Source of the DNA: Desulfosporosinus sp. UBA4726
GTDB lineage: Bacteria > Bacillota > Desulfitobacteriia > Desulfitobacteriales > Desulfitobacteriaceae
DNA: 8,543 bases
Assembly: GCA_002404215.1 (NCBI GenBank)
Contig: DHJG01000044.1
Coordinates: forward strand, 3,844 to 12,386
Direction of reading: 5' to 3'
Position 1 is the first letter of the stretch. Each line of letters opens with the position of its first letter. The position numbers and the translations under genes were made by a program. Below, piece after piece: positions 1 through 5,819 of this stretch. Under the pieces are notes generated by a model, which was not told the origin of the DNA, ran no database searches, and saw nothing but the letters and a program-made list of their open reading frames with translations.

Positions 1-103
1 AATCGTTGCCTATCGTCATTGATTTTCAATGAAAAAAGGAAATGTCGCATATTTACTAGAAAAGGTTAAGATGATAGAGACATCTTATAAAGGACTGGTA
101 ATT

Positions 104-490
104 ATGAAGGAAGTAACCGCAGCAATTATTATGAATGAGAACAGAGTCCTGATCGCCGAACGGGCACCTGATGAGAATTTAGCCGGTAAATGGGAGTTTC
201 CCGGTGGGAAACTCGAACCTGGTGAGACTCTAAAGGAATGCCTGAAACGAGAAATTCGAGAGGAACTGGAGGTCGACATCGACGTTCTGGATTTCTTCGA
301 TGAAAGCATTTATGCCTATCACAGCGGAACTATTAAACTGATGGCATTCTGGTGCCGGTGGATTTCGGGTGACTTCAGGTTGAACGTGCACAGTCGCATC
401 GAATGGGTTACTCGCCAGCAGTTAGATTTATACGACTTTGCCCCCGCAGATCTACCACTAGTGGAACGGCTGAAGGCAGTCTTGAGTTAG
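104..490 (+). CDS. MutT-type Nudix hydrolase ((deoxy)nucleoside triphosphate pyrophosphohydrolase)
   Basis: A 128-residue Nudix protein. The family cleaves nucleoside diphosphates linked to another moiety; MutT/NudG-like members hydrolyse oxidised or non-canonical (d)NTPs to the monophosphate plus pyrophosphate in the cytoplasm. The Nudix box is visible at residues 35-57 (G35-x5-E41-x7-R49-E50-I51-x-E53-E54). The Gly normally near its end is Glu56, a tolerated variation. The strand-helix start, the F-P-G-G at 32-35 and the C-terminal A-P-A-D-L-P motif (113-118) are typical of MutT/CTP-pyrophosphohydrolase-like members, and the length fits (about 130 aa). The ATG at 104 is chosen because AAAGGA sits 9 nt upstream and the protein begins directly at the family's first beta strand. 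In-frame ATGs at 29 and 71 would add residues without homology-like character. The exact substrate cannot be read from the sequence. It converges on the riboflavin transporter gene and ends before a shared terminator. Confidence 0.9.
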   Translation: MKEVTAAIIMNENRVLIAERAPDENLAGKWEFPGGKLEPGETLKECLKREIREELEVDIDVLDFFDESIYAYHSGTIKLMAFWCRWISGDFRLNVHSRIEWVTRQQLDLYDFAPADLPLVERLKAVLS

Positions 491-517
491 AGGACCAGAT
501 ATCAGCTAGAACCTAAT

Positions 518-558
518 AAAGCAGAAAGACCTCTAAAAATTAGAGGTTTTTCTGCTTT
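518..558. terminator. Bidirectional rho-independent terminator between convergent genes
   Basis: A 19-nt arm at 518-536 pairs with 540-558 around a 3-nt loop, with one G-T wobble and otherwise full complementarity. The arm ends are A-rich on one side and T-rich on the other, so both strands have a U-rich 3' flank. It lies 28 nt after the Nudix stop and 38 nt past the stop of the convergent transporter, so it can serve both transcripts. Confidence 0.85.
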
Positions 559-596
559 GCTATTTCGCGGATCTGGCGCTTTTCCTGTGATGAAAG

Positions 597-1559
597 TCAC
601 TGGCAAGGTAAATCGGAAAGGTGAGGAGCGGGCGTCTCCCGTATCTCAGGTTCATTGCGCAACCGCGATAAATGTAGCACGGCCATCCAGATGATGGCGA
701 AACCAATCCATTGGCCCAGGTCAATGGTCTGGTGTAATATGAGCCAGTTGAGGAGTAAGCCAGTTGCAGGGAAGGCGAGCTCTGCAATAGTTGCATGGGA
801 GGCCTTGACTCCATTCAACCCTCGGTAATACAACAGTAGACTTACTAGACTTGGCACGATGGTTTGGAACAGTAGGTTTCCCCAAACTGGTGCCAAGCTT
901 AGGGCTTGGCTGAGGCTATGCCAATTCGGGTGTTGTACTAAGATGATGAGGGTCAATAGTGGCAACGCAACAGCAAATCTTAGTGCCGTAACGGTAGTGA
1001 ACGACACTTTGCCGACGAGGCGTTTGCCCATTACAGTCGAGCCGCCCCACAGAGCCGCGGCCCCTATGGCATACAACGATCCGATGAGCTGAGCGCTAGT
1101 GCCGGTCGTCGGAATGTGCAGGCCGAAGGTGAGTAGGTAGGCACCGATGAGCACCACTACTAACATCATCCAGAAAGCCTTCACCATGCGTTCACGGAGT
1201 ATCCAAGCGGCGAGCAGAACAGTGAAAACGGGCTGTACCTTTTGCAGGATAAGCACCACATTCGGATTGCCATAGGTAAATCCGGCGGTAAACAAGATGG
1301 ATGCCAGAGCCGATCCACCCCATCCGATGAACAGGACGGCTAACCAGTCGCCGAGATTTAGGCACTTAAGCTCATGGCGCTTCCAGATGAGCACAGGCGC
1401 GGCGAAGAACAACAACAATATGTGCTCTATCCAGACAATCTGGGAAGAGGTCACATAGTTTAGCAACGTCACGATAAAGACACCGTCGAGTCCCCACATG
1501 GCAGCTCCAAGGGCAATCCACCAGATGCCCATGTGGGACGCTTGTTTTTTCTGGACCAA
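597..1559 (-). CDS. impX: EamA/DMT-family transporter, predicted riboflavin importer (ImpX-like)
   Basis: A 320-residue integral membrane protein with about ten hydrophobic segments arranged as two EamA repeats (roughly residues 10-145 and 160-297), the usual drug/metabolite transporter architecture. A short hydrophilic tail follows. The fold alone does not give the substrate. The evidence is regulatory: the gene is the first and only one behind a complete FMN riboswitch and attenuator. FMN-riboswitch-controlled EamA proteins were predicted as riboflavin importers under the name ImpX in Desulfitobacterium and Fusobacterium. The start is taken as TTG at 1559 because GGAGGG (1567-1572) lies 7 nt upstream. 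An in-frame ATG at 1604 would add 15 residues but has no Shine-Dalgarno sequence. No riboflavin biosynthesis gene is visible in the window. Uptake of riboflavin across the cytoplasmic membrane is therefore inference from the riboswitch and known ImpX precedent; an exporter of a related compound is the main alternative. Confidence 0.85.
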   Translation of the reverse strand: MVQKKQASHMGIWWIALGAAMWGLDGVFIVTLLNYVTSSQIVWIEHILLLFFAAPVLIWKRHELKCLNLGDWLAVLFIGWGGSALASILFTAGFTYGNPNVVLILQKVQPVFTVLLAAWILRERMVKAFWMMLVVVLIGAYLLTFGLHIPTTGTSAQLIGSLYAIGAAALWGGSTVMGKRLVGKVSFTTVTALRFAVALPLLTLIILVQHPNWHSLSQALSLAPVWGNLLFQTIVPSLVSLLLYYRGLNGVKASHATIAELAFPATGLLLNWLILHQTIDLGQWIGFAIIWMAVLHLSRLRNEPEIRETPAPHLSDLPCQ

Positions 1560-1624
1560 TTTAAAACCCTCCATACTAATCAGATATTTGAATTGAACCT
1601 TCATAATGCGAAAGGAACAGCGCG

Positions 1625-1654
1625 CAAGAAAATACCTCGAGAAGTTTCTCGAGG
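1625..1654 (-). terminator. Riboswitch attenuator hairpin of the riboflavin transporter leader
   Basis: On the minus strand, CCTCGAGA and TCTCGAGG pair perfectly (8 bp, 4-nt loop; 1635-1654), followed by TATTTTCTT. It lies between the FMN aptamer and the coding start, as expected for a transcription-termination expression platform. The hairpin's CTTCTC (1639-1644) can instead pair with GAGAAG (1702-1707) at the 3' strand of aptamer stem P1. That gives a mutually exclusive antiterminator: without FMN, P1 opens and the terminator is disrupted. The alternative pairing is only 6 bp, so the switching model is inference. Confidence 0.75.
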
Positions 1655-1700
1655 CGACAAGTCGAACTAGGATAGACCGCTTGGCCTAACCCAGTTTGTT

Positions 1701-1841
1701 CCTTCTCCTATCCGGACTATACCGTCGGCCTTGGAATTTCACCAAGTCAATCGACGAAACCTTATAGGTTACGTCGAGTCGCGGGCTGGATTGCACGGGC
1801 AATCGTCACCGCCGGTAGGGAATTTCACCCTGCCCCGAAGG
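1701..1841 (-). promoter_or_regulatory. FMN riboswitch (RFN element) aptamer
   Basis: The minus strand shows the RFN element in order. P1 is CCTTC/GAAGG (1837-1841 with 1701-1705). Next come GGGGCAGGGTGAAATTCCC with P2, the CCGGCGGT and AGCCCGCGA segments around P3, and a variable arm with TCGACG/CGTCGA plus AACC/GGTT. These are followed by the second TTGGTGAAATTCCAA hairpin (P5), and GCCGACGGTATAGTCCGGAT leading into GGAGAAGG. The two GGTGAAATTCC-type hairpins and the AGCCCGCGA core are diagnostic. The element binds FMN and represses downstream riboflavin genes when FMN is plentiful. Here it is the leader of the EamA transporter and is followed by an attenuator hairpin. Confidence 0.97.
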
Positions 1842-1859
1842 TTCATATTCAGTTAACGA

Positions 1860-1888
1860 ATTATAACATAATATGGAGGACAGTGGAA
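1860..1888 (-). promoter_or_regulatory. Promoter of the FMN riboswitch/transporter transcript
   Basis: A perfect TATAAT -10 box occurs on the minus strand at 1860-1865, with a weak -35 (TTCCAC, 1883-1888) at 17-bp spacing. Transcription would start near 1853, just before the aptamer P1, giving a leader of about 290 nt. It lies 72 nt beyond the mgtE stop on the same strand, so the transporter need not depend on mgtE transcription. Confidence 0.65.
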
Positions 1889-1960
1889 TAGTTACGATAG
1901 CGTACCAGAAAGCCCTTAAACTTTAGTTTTCTTTATAAGTACAGAGCAAGATTGCTGGAG

Positions 1961-3304
1961 TTATAGTAAGTATTTTAACAACAACGTAGCTAAGCCAAGA
2001 AAGAAAAAGAAACCACAAACATCCGTAAAGGTAGTTACAAACACAGCTGAAGCAAGTGCAGGATCTATCTTGAGCTTTTTTAAGGCTACAGGTACTAGAT
2101 AACCGACAATGGTTGCAAGGCACATGTTGGCCAGCATGGAAATTCCAACGACTATACCAAATACAGGCTTATGAGACCAAAGCATTCCAATGACTGCGAT
2201 TAATGCTCCAATAGCTAATCCATTAACTAAGCCAACTAATATTTCTTTTCTAAAAACTTCCTTAGCATTTTCTTTGGTAAATTCACCTAAGGCGATCCCT
2301 CTGACAATGAGGGTCAAGCTTTGAGTACCCGCATTTCCTCCCATTCCAGCAATTATAGGATTGAAAGCCGCGAGTATAACTACTTTATCAATGGTGTCGC
2401 TAAAAATCCCTACCGTAGCTCCAGCAAGCATTGCAGTAACTAGATTTACAGAAAGCCAAGGTAATCTGCTTTTTACTGAAGCAAAGGTTGATCCATCAAT
2501 TATCTCGCCTTCATTAACTCCTGCAAGTCGTAAAATATCTTCTGTTGCTTCCTCTCTGACTACCTCAATAATATCATCGACAGTAATTATGCCAAGCATT
2601 TTACCTTTTTCATCCGTAACAGGTATTGCTTGAAAACCATACTTTTCAAATAATGCGGCAACCTCTTCTTGGTCCATTTCTAAGGGGACACTTTTAACAT
2701 TCTCATGCATTATGTCCCCTATTTTTGTATCAAAGGTCGAGATCACTAATTCCCTAAGGGATACTATTCCTTTCAATATATCGTCTGCATCTAATACGTA
2801 AAGATAATAAGCTGATTCTACATCAAGAACGGCAATTTGAAGATATTTTAAAGTCTCTTTGACATTCATAGACTCATTAATAGCTACGAATTCAGAGGCC
2901 ATAAGTCCACCAGCGGTATCGTCTTCATAGGTTAGAAGCTCTTTAACATCTTCGGCTGCTTCTTTTCCTATATTTGCCAAAAATCTAGTAATTCTTTTAG
3001 GTTCGAAGTTGGAAAGCAAATCTGCTATTTCATCCGAAGTCATTTCATTAACAATTATGTATTGTGCGGGTTCGGGGAACAGATTTAAGAAACCTTCTTT
3101 TTCTTCTTCTTCCATTTCCTCAAAGATATCAGCTAAAAGTCGTGTGGGTAATTTCTCCATAATCTCAAGCTTATTGAGGTCCCTATCTCTCAATACTTCA
3201 AGTATGTCAGCTGGATGTAGGTCTTCTAGGTACTGCTGAAGCTCATTTGTGTTACTATCGATCAACAATGCTTTTAGAGAATCTTTGGTTAGGACATCAT
3301 TCAA
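1961..3304 (-). CDS. mgtE: Magnesium transporter MgtE
   Basis: A complete 447-residue MgtE, a homodimeric Mg2+-selective channel of the cytoplasmic membrane. The order is as in the family: acidic helical N domain (about 20-125), paired CBS domains (about 136-195 and 198-255), a connecting plug helix, and a five-helix membrane domain from about 283. The signature G-G-N-A-G-T-Q-S lies at 322-329. The last helix carries D-P-A-L-A-S (414-419) and the T-T-F-T-D motif ending at Asp428, which corresponds to the pore Asp that coordinates Mg2+ in the Thermus protein. In this family the N and CBS domains bind Mg2+ and close the pore when Mg2+ is high. The start is TTG at 3304, preceded by GGGGGTG at 7-nt spacing; no better in-frame ATG exists upstream. 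Its leader is only about 18 nt, so there is no room for an M-box riboswitch and control is expected at the protein level. I see no strong terminator after its stop. Confidence 0.96.
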   Translation of the reverse strand: MNDVLTKDSLKALLIDSNTNELQQYLEDLHPADILEVLRDRDLNKLEIMEKLPTRLLADIFEEMEEEEKEGFLNLFPEPAQYIIVNEMTSDEIADLLSNFEPKRITRFLANIGKEAAEDVKELLTYEDDTAGGLMASEFVAINESMNVKETLKYLQIAVLDVESAYYLYVLDADDILKGIVSLRELVISTFDTKIGDIMHENVKSVPLEMDQEEVAALFEKYGFQAIPVTDEKGKMLGIITVDDIIEVVREEATEDILRLAGVNEGEIIDGSTFASVKSRLPWLSVNLVTAMLAGATVGIFSDTIDKVVILAAFNPIIAGMGGNAGTQSLTLIVRGIALGEFTKENAKEVFRKEILVGLVNGLAIGALIAVIGMLWSHKPVFGIVVGISMLANMCLATIVGYLVPVALKKLKIDPALASAVFVTTFTDVCGFFFFLGLATLLLKYLL

Positions 3305-3328
3305 GTTGCTTCACCCCCGCTTATTTAT

Positions 3329-3334
3329 ATTATA
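3329..3334 (-). promoter_or_regulatory. -10 box of the mgtE promoter
   Basis: TATAAT on the minus strand, 24 nt before the TTG start of mgtE. The best -35 candidate (TTCTTA at 18 bp) is weak. The implied start site near 3322 gives a very short leader containing only the ribosome binding site. Confidence 0.55.
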
Positions 3335-3465
3335 CACGATGAGGAACAATTTTAAGAATTTAAGGCACCATAACCGAAGACCAAGACGATCTGTCAGTCG
3401 CCTAATTCGACGTCACGAGTTCCGGAGTTCAAGGGTTTGCCATTGGGTACTGGGAGGGACATAAG

Positions 3466-3494
3466 AAAAGGTCAGGATTATTTCAATCCTGACC
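3466..3494 (-). terminator. Terminator of the GntR-ABC operon
   Basis: A perfect 10-bp stem (GGTCAGGATT with AATCCTGACC, 3470-3494) with a 5-nt loop, followed on the minus strand by TTTTCTTAT. It lies about 40 nt after the permease stop. The preceding stretch 3340-3465, between this hairpin and the mgtE promoter, holds nothing I recognise. Confidence 0.85.
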
Positions 3495-3534
3495 GAGTTC
3501 ATAAAATATATGCTAAAGCGATGTGTAGTCTGTT

Positions 3535-4335
3535 CTATTCTAAATTCAGCCGTTTGCATAAAATGAAATTAGTTACAGCGAAGTAAGCTGAACATAGAAT
3601 TCCGGTAAAAATAATTCCATAAGCAATTGCCAGAATTACCGCCTGAATAGCTGCGAAATCATTGGGTGAAGAGATATGGAGATTGAAAAAATAGGCGATT
3701 CCAGGGGTCATACTGATGAGCGTGAAAAGTAATTGAGAAAGAGTACTGAGTATAATAAAGGCTCCGAAGGAGGCCAACATTTTATGTTGGTTAAACAGGT
3801 GCCCCATGGCAATCGAGGCATATACGATCAAAATCACTGAAGCTAAGCTAACTAAGATGCCAAGGATAATCTCAAACGACAAAAGGTAGATCGAAGCACC
3901 CAATTGTTCAAAGGCTTGGTGATAAAGATCTGCAAAGCCCACGGCGATTTTAGTGAGGCGTCCTTTTTCAAGCGTGATAATCAGGATCGAAATCAAGGCG
4001 ACGATTCCACTGGCCACTATCCACAGCATAGACACGAAAAGCTTACTGACAATATGCTTCCAGGGCTTTACGGGCAGTGTATGCATCAAATAGCCTTCAT
4101 CAGAAAGTAGATTATTCTTAAAGCGTTGAATCATCATAATAAAGGTCATTACGAACATTCCCACCAAAATAATGATATAGATGATCATGCTGATGGTTGC
4201 GGGGGCAGCCCATTCCTCGGGACCTATAGGAGCAATGAATCTTGTGATTCCTGCGAACATCAGCAAAGCGAGAAATAGCGGTAGAAATATTCTCCCAGTG
4301 GCCTTTAGTTCGTACTTTAAAAGCTTGCTTAACAT
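3535..4335 (-). CDS. ABC transporter permease (ABC-2 type, YtrC/YtrD-like operon member)
   Basis: A 266-residue membrane protein with six predicted hydrophobic helices: about 16-34, 46-68, 97-121, 149-177, 187-208 and 229-259. The short amphipathic N-terminus, and the cytoplasmic loop D-E-G-Y-L-M-H-T-L-P (79-88) after helix 2, are typical of the permease in clostridial YtrA-controlled ABC systems. That loop probably contacts the ATPase. The ATG overlaps the last 7 nt of the ATPase gene and has a strong AGGGAGGTG site inside it, so translation is coupled. Only one permease gene is present, so the transporter is expected to be a homodimer with two ATPases. No periplasmic-type binding protein is nearby, which favours export or envelope-stress function over import; the substrate cannot be read. 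It is the last gene of the operon, directly before the terminator. Confidence 0.85.
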   Translation of the reverse strand: MLSKLLKYELKATGRIFLPLFLALLMFAGITRFIAPIGPEEWAAPATISMIIYIIILVGMFVMTFIMMIQRFKNNLLSDEGYLMHTLPVKPWKHIVSKLFVSMLWIVASGIVALISILIITLEKGRLTKIAVGFADLYHQAFEQLGASIYLLSFEIILGILVSLASVILIVYASIAMGHLFNQHKMLASFGAFIILSTLSQLLFTLISMTPGIAYFFNLHISSPNDFAAIQAVILAIAYGIIFTGILCSAYFAVTNFILCKRLNLE

Positions 4336-5027
4336 TTAAACACCTCCCTGAATAAACCATCGACGGATTTACCCTTTTCATTCCGGATATCATCCACAGA
4401 CGAGGTCATAACCACTTGACCTTGATTTATGAAAACTACATAATCCAGGATGTTTTCAATATCTGAAATGAGGTGGGTCGAGATAATTACCGTGGCATTT
4501 TCATTATAATTGCGAAGAATCGTTTGAAGAATATAATCCCTTGCTGCCGGGTCCACTCCGCCTATAGGTTCATCCAATAGATAAAGCTCTGCTTCGCGGC
4601 TCATGACAAGAATTAACTGCACTTTTTCTTTCGTTCCTTTAGACATGGTCTTAAGTCGGTCATTAGCGTTGATACTAAGGCTTTTAAGCATTTCGTAAGC
4701 TCGCTCTGGTTTAAAATCAGCATAGAAATCGGAGAAAAGCCCAATGATTTGGTGGACGCGCATCCAATCGTTCAAATAAGTCTTTTCGGGGAGGTAGGAT
4801 ACAATTTTCTTGGTTTCAATACCTGGTTTCTTACCTCCAATAAGAATAGTTCCACTGGTGGGGGTCAAGAGTTCGTTGGCAAGTTTGATCATGGTGCTTT
4901 TGCCGCTGCCGTTCGGTCCTAGAAGCCCAACAATTTGCCCGCGCTCTATCTTCAGATTAACGGCAGAAACGGCTACTTTGCTGCCAAACTTTTTTGTAAG
5001 GTCGGTGCATTCAAGAATAGTGCTCAT
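4329..5027 (-). CDS. ABC transporter ATP-binding protein (YtrB-like)
   Basis: A 232-residue single nucleotide-binding domain powering the adjacent permease from the cytoplasmic side. Walker A is G-P-N-G-S-G-K-S-T at 37-45, Walker B L-Y-L-L-D-E-P at 148-154 with catalytic Glu153, D-loop G-G-V-D-P at 156-160, and the switch His185 in S-T-H. The signature motif is degenerate (M-S-K-G-T-K-E, 128-134, instead of LSGGQ), and the Q-loop position reads L-P-E-K-T-Y with Glu81. Both changes are common in YtrB-type exporters. AAGGAG lies 8 nt before the ATG, and the ATG overlaps the repressor stop by 4 nt (ATGA). The overlaps on both sides imply co-expression with repressor and permease. The transported compound is unknown; related YtrA-regulated ABC systems respond to cell-wall-active compounds, which is suggestive only. 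Confidence 0.92.
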   Translation of the reverse strand: MSTILECTDLTKKFGSKVAVSAVNLKIERGQIVGLLGPNGSGKSTMIKLANELLTPTSGTILIGGKKPGIETKKIVSYLPEKTYLNDWMRVHQIIGLFSDFYADFKPERAYEMLKSLSINANDRLKTMSKGTKEKVQLILVMSREAELYLLDEPIGGVDPAARDYILQTILRNYNENATVIISTHLISDIENILDYVVFINQGQVVMTSSVDDIRNEKGKSVDGLFREVFKC

Positions 5028-5395
5028 TTCTTCATCTCCTTGACCATGTTATCAATAATGGTTAAGATCTCCGATTGTTCAAAGCCCATCAACTGCATTT
5101 TTTCCAGGAATTCCGAGATTTGTGCCTGTGCCAATTTGGTTTTTGCCAGTTCAACCATTCGTGCATCCTCCGTAATCGACCGCCCGCTCGTGCGGTGTGT
5201 AATAATGAGGCCATCTTCCTCCAGCTTCACCAGAGCTCTCTGCATGGTGTTGGGATTTACTGCCGCCTCTTGAGCCATATCCCGTCCCGAAGGCAGTTTG
5301 GACCCCAAGGGATAAACACCGGAAAATATCATCAGCTCAATATGTTCGATCAGCTGGGTGTAAATAGGTCTGTCAGATTTAAGTTCCCAAGGCAT
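5024..5395 (-). CDS. GntR-family transcriptional repressor, YtrA subfamily
   Basis: A 123-residue regulator. The N-terminal winged helix-turn-helix (about 8-75) shows P-I-Y-T-Q-L, the recognition region K-L-P-S-G-R-D-M-A-Q-E-A-A-V-N-P-N-T, and the wing G-L-I-I-T-H-R-T-S-G-R. Only about 48 residues follow, two helices for dimerisation, with no ligand-binding FCD or UTRA domain. This short form defines the YtrA subgroup, which usually represses its own ABC transporter operon. The start is the ATG at 5395, 8 nt after AAGGGG. An upstream GTG at 5428 would place the first codons inside the operator and has no ribosome binding site. The gene is first in the operon, overlaps the ATPase by 4 nt, and sits behind a promoter whose -10 is covered by a perfect inverted repeat, so autorepression is likely. 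The inducer is unknown. Confidence 0.92.
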   Translation of the reverse strand: MPWELKSDRPIYTQLIEHIELMIFSGVYPLGSKLPSGRDMAQEAAVNPNTMQRALVKLEEDGLIITHRTSGRSITEDARMVELAKTKLAQAQISEFLEKMQLMGFEQSEILTIIDNMVKEMKK

Positions 5396-5408
5396 TTGCA
5401 TCACCCCT

Positions 5409-5444
5409 TGTATTATTGTGCTAACCACTTAATACAATAATACA
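5409..5444. promoter_or_regulatory. Inverted-repeat operator of the GntR-ABC operon
   Basis: TGTATTATTGT (5409-5419) and ACAATAATACA (5434-5444) form a perfect 11-bp inverted repeat separated by 14 bp. The right arm contains the -10 box of the operon promoter, and the left arm abuts the repressor's ribosome binding site. This position and symmetry fit a dimeric GntR/YtrA repressor binding its own promoter. The arm centres are 25 bp apart, wider than a classical single-dimer GntR site, so each arm could instead be bound by a separate dimer. Binding itself is inferred. Confidence 0.7.
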
Positions 5445-5464
5445 CCTTTTGAAGTCATTGTCAA
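5437..5464 (-). promoter_or_regulatory. Promoter of the GntR-ABC operon
   Basis: On the minus strand a perfect TTGACA (5459-5464) is followed after 16 bp by TATTAT (5437-5442), one mismatch from consensus. The -10 lies wholly within the right arm of the inverted repeat, so a bound repressor would block RNA polymerase. Transcription would begin at about 5430. Confidence 0.75.
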
Positions 5465-5488
5465 ACGCATTTAGCTGTTTTTCCTGAT

Positions 5489-5692
5489 TTGACGATTGAT
5501 TTAAAACCAGTGTTTACCTTGAATTCCTTCACCATTACAATAGAATATAGTGGAATCACCTTCAAACTTGGCGACAAATGTACTAAAGCCAGGGATGATT
5601 TATTGGATAATTTTGGTGAACTAATAAGAAGTGGAGGGGGTATCATTAAATCTTCATCAACAAAGAACAAAGACCGATCACAAATGATGTGA
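5489..5692 (+). pseudogene. Unrecognised coding-like fragment, possible gene remnant
   Basis: An open frame of 67 codons beginning with TTG, without a ribosome binding site or clear promoter. Its residue pattern (alternating hydrophobics, then a charged amphipathic stretch K-A-R-D-D-L-L-D-N-F-G-E-L-I and S-G-G-G) looks more like a protein segment than random translation. I do not recognise the family. The last codons run into a large hairpin (5666-5704), which supplies the stop. It could be the tail of a decayed gene or a spurious frame. The opposite strand is also open here (5461-5670) but reads as a shadow. Apart from this frame, the hairpin and the downstream promoter, nothing else is visible in the 5465-5801 intergenic stretch. 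Confidence 0.3.
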
Positions 5693-5704
5693 TCAATCTT
5701 TGTT
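5666..5704. repeat. Large imperfect hairpin, possible terminator
   Basis: AACAAAGA (5666-5673) pairs with TCTTTGTT (5697-5704), and GATCACA (5676-5682) with TGTGATC (5688-5694), with a CC/AA internal mismatch and a 5-nt loop. There is no U-run after it on the plus strand. On the minus strand it is followed by a T-rich TCTTTGTT-like stretch. It could be a leftover terminator, an mRNA-stabilising stem or a protein-binding dyad. Confidence 0.5.
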
Positions 5705-5774
5705 AGGCAAAGGTTTATAGTTCAGTTTGAAATTGAAGTTTTTCGTCAAACTTGGATAAACTATATGTACGCCG

Positions 5775-5783
5775 TGGTATAAT
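5775..5783 (+). promoter_or_regulatory. Extended -10 promoter of the VOC-lipoprotein unit
   Basis: TGGTATAAT is a perfect extended -10 (TG-N-TATAAT). A TTGGAT at 5752-5757 is 20 bp upstream, too far for a good -35, so the extended -10 may compensate. Transcription would start near 5790, about 30 nt before the ATG at 5820. Confidence 0.65.
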
Positions 5784-5819
5784 TAAGAAGAAATCTGTCG
5801 AATGGGAGAGGAGATCAAT

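Noticed and set aside
3305..3328. Possible M-box (Mg2+) riboswitch upstream of mgtE
   Set aside because: The TATAAT box lies 24 nt before the start codon, leaving a leader far too short for an M-box; no M-box-like conserved segments are seen further upstream.
3340..3465. A stretch resembling a tRNA T-arm (GGAGTTCAAGGGTTTGCC) between mgtE and the ABC operon
   Set aside because: No acceptor stem, D-arm or anticodon arm can be built around it; the resemblance is limited to the GTTCAAG core.
5461..5670. Minus-strand open frame between the GntR promoter and the VOC gene
   Set aside because: Low-complexity Ser/Leu/Pro-rich translation typical of a shadow frame, no ribosome binding site, and its 3' end runs into the GntR promoter.
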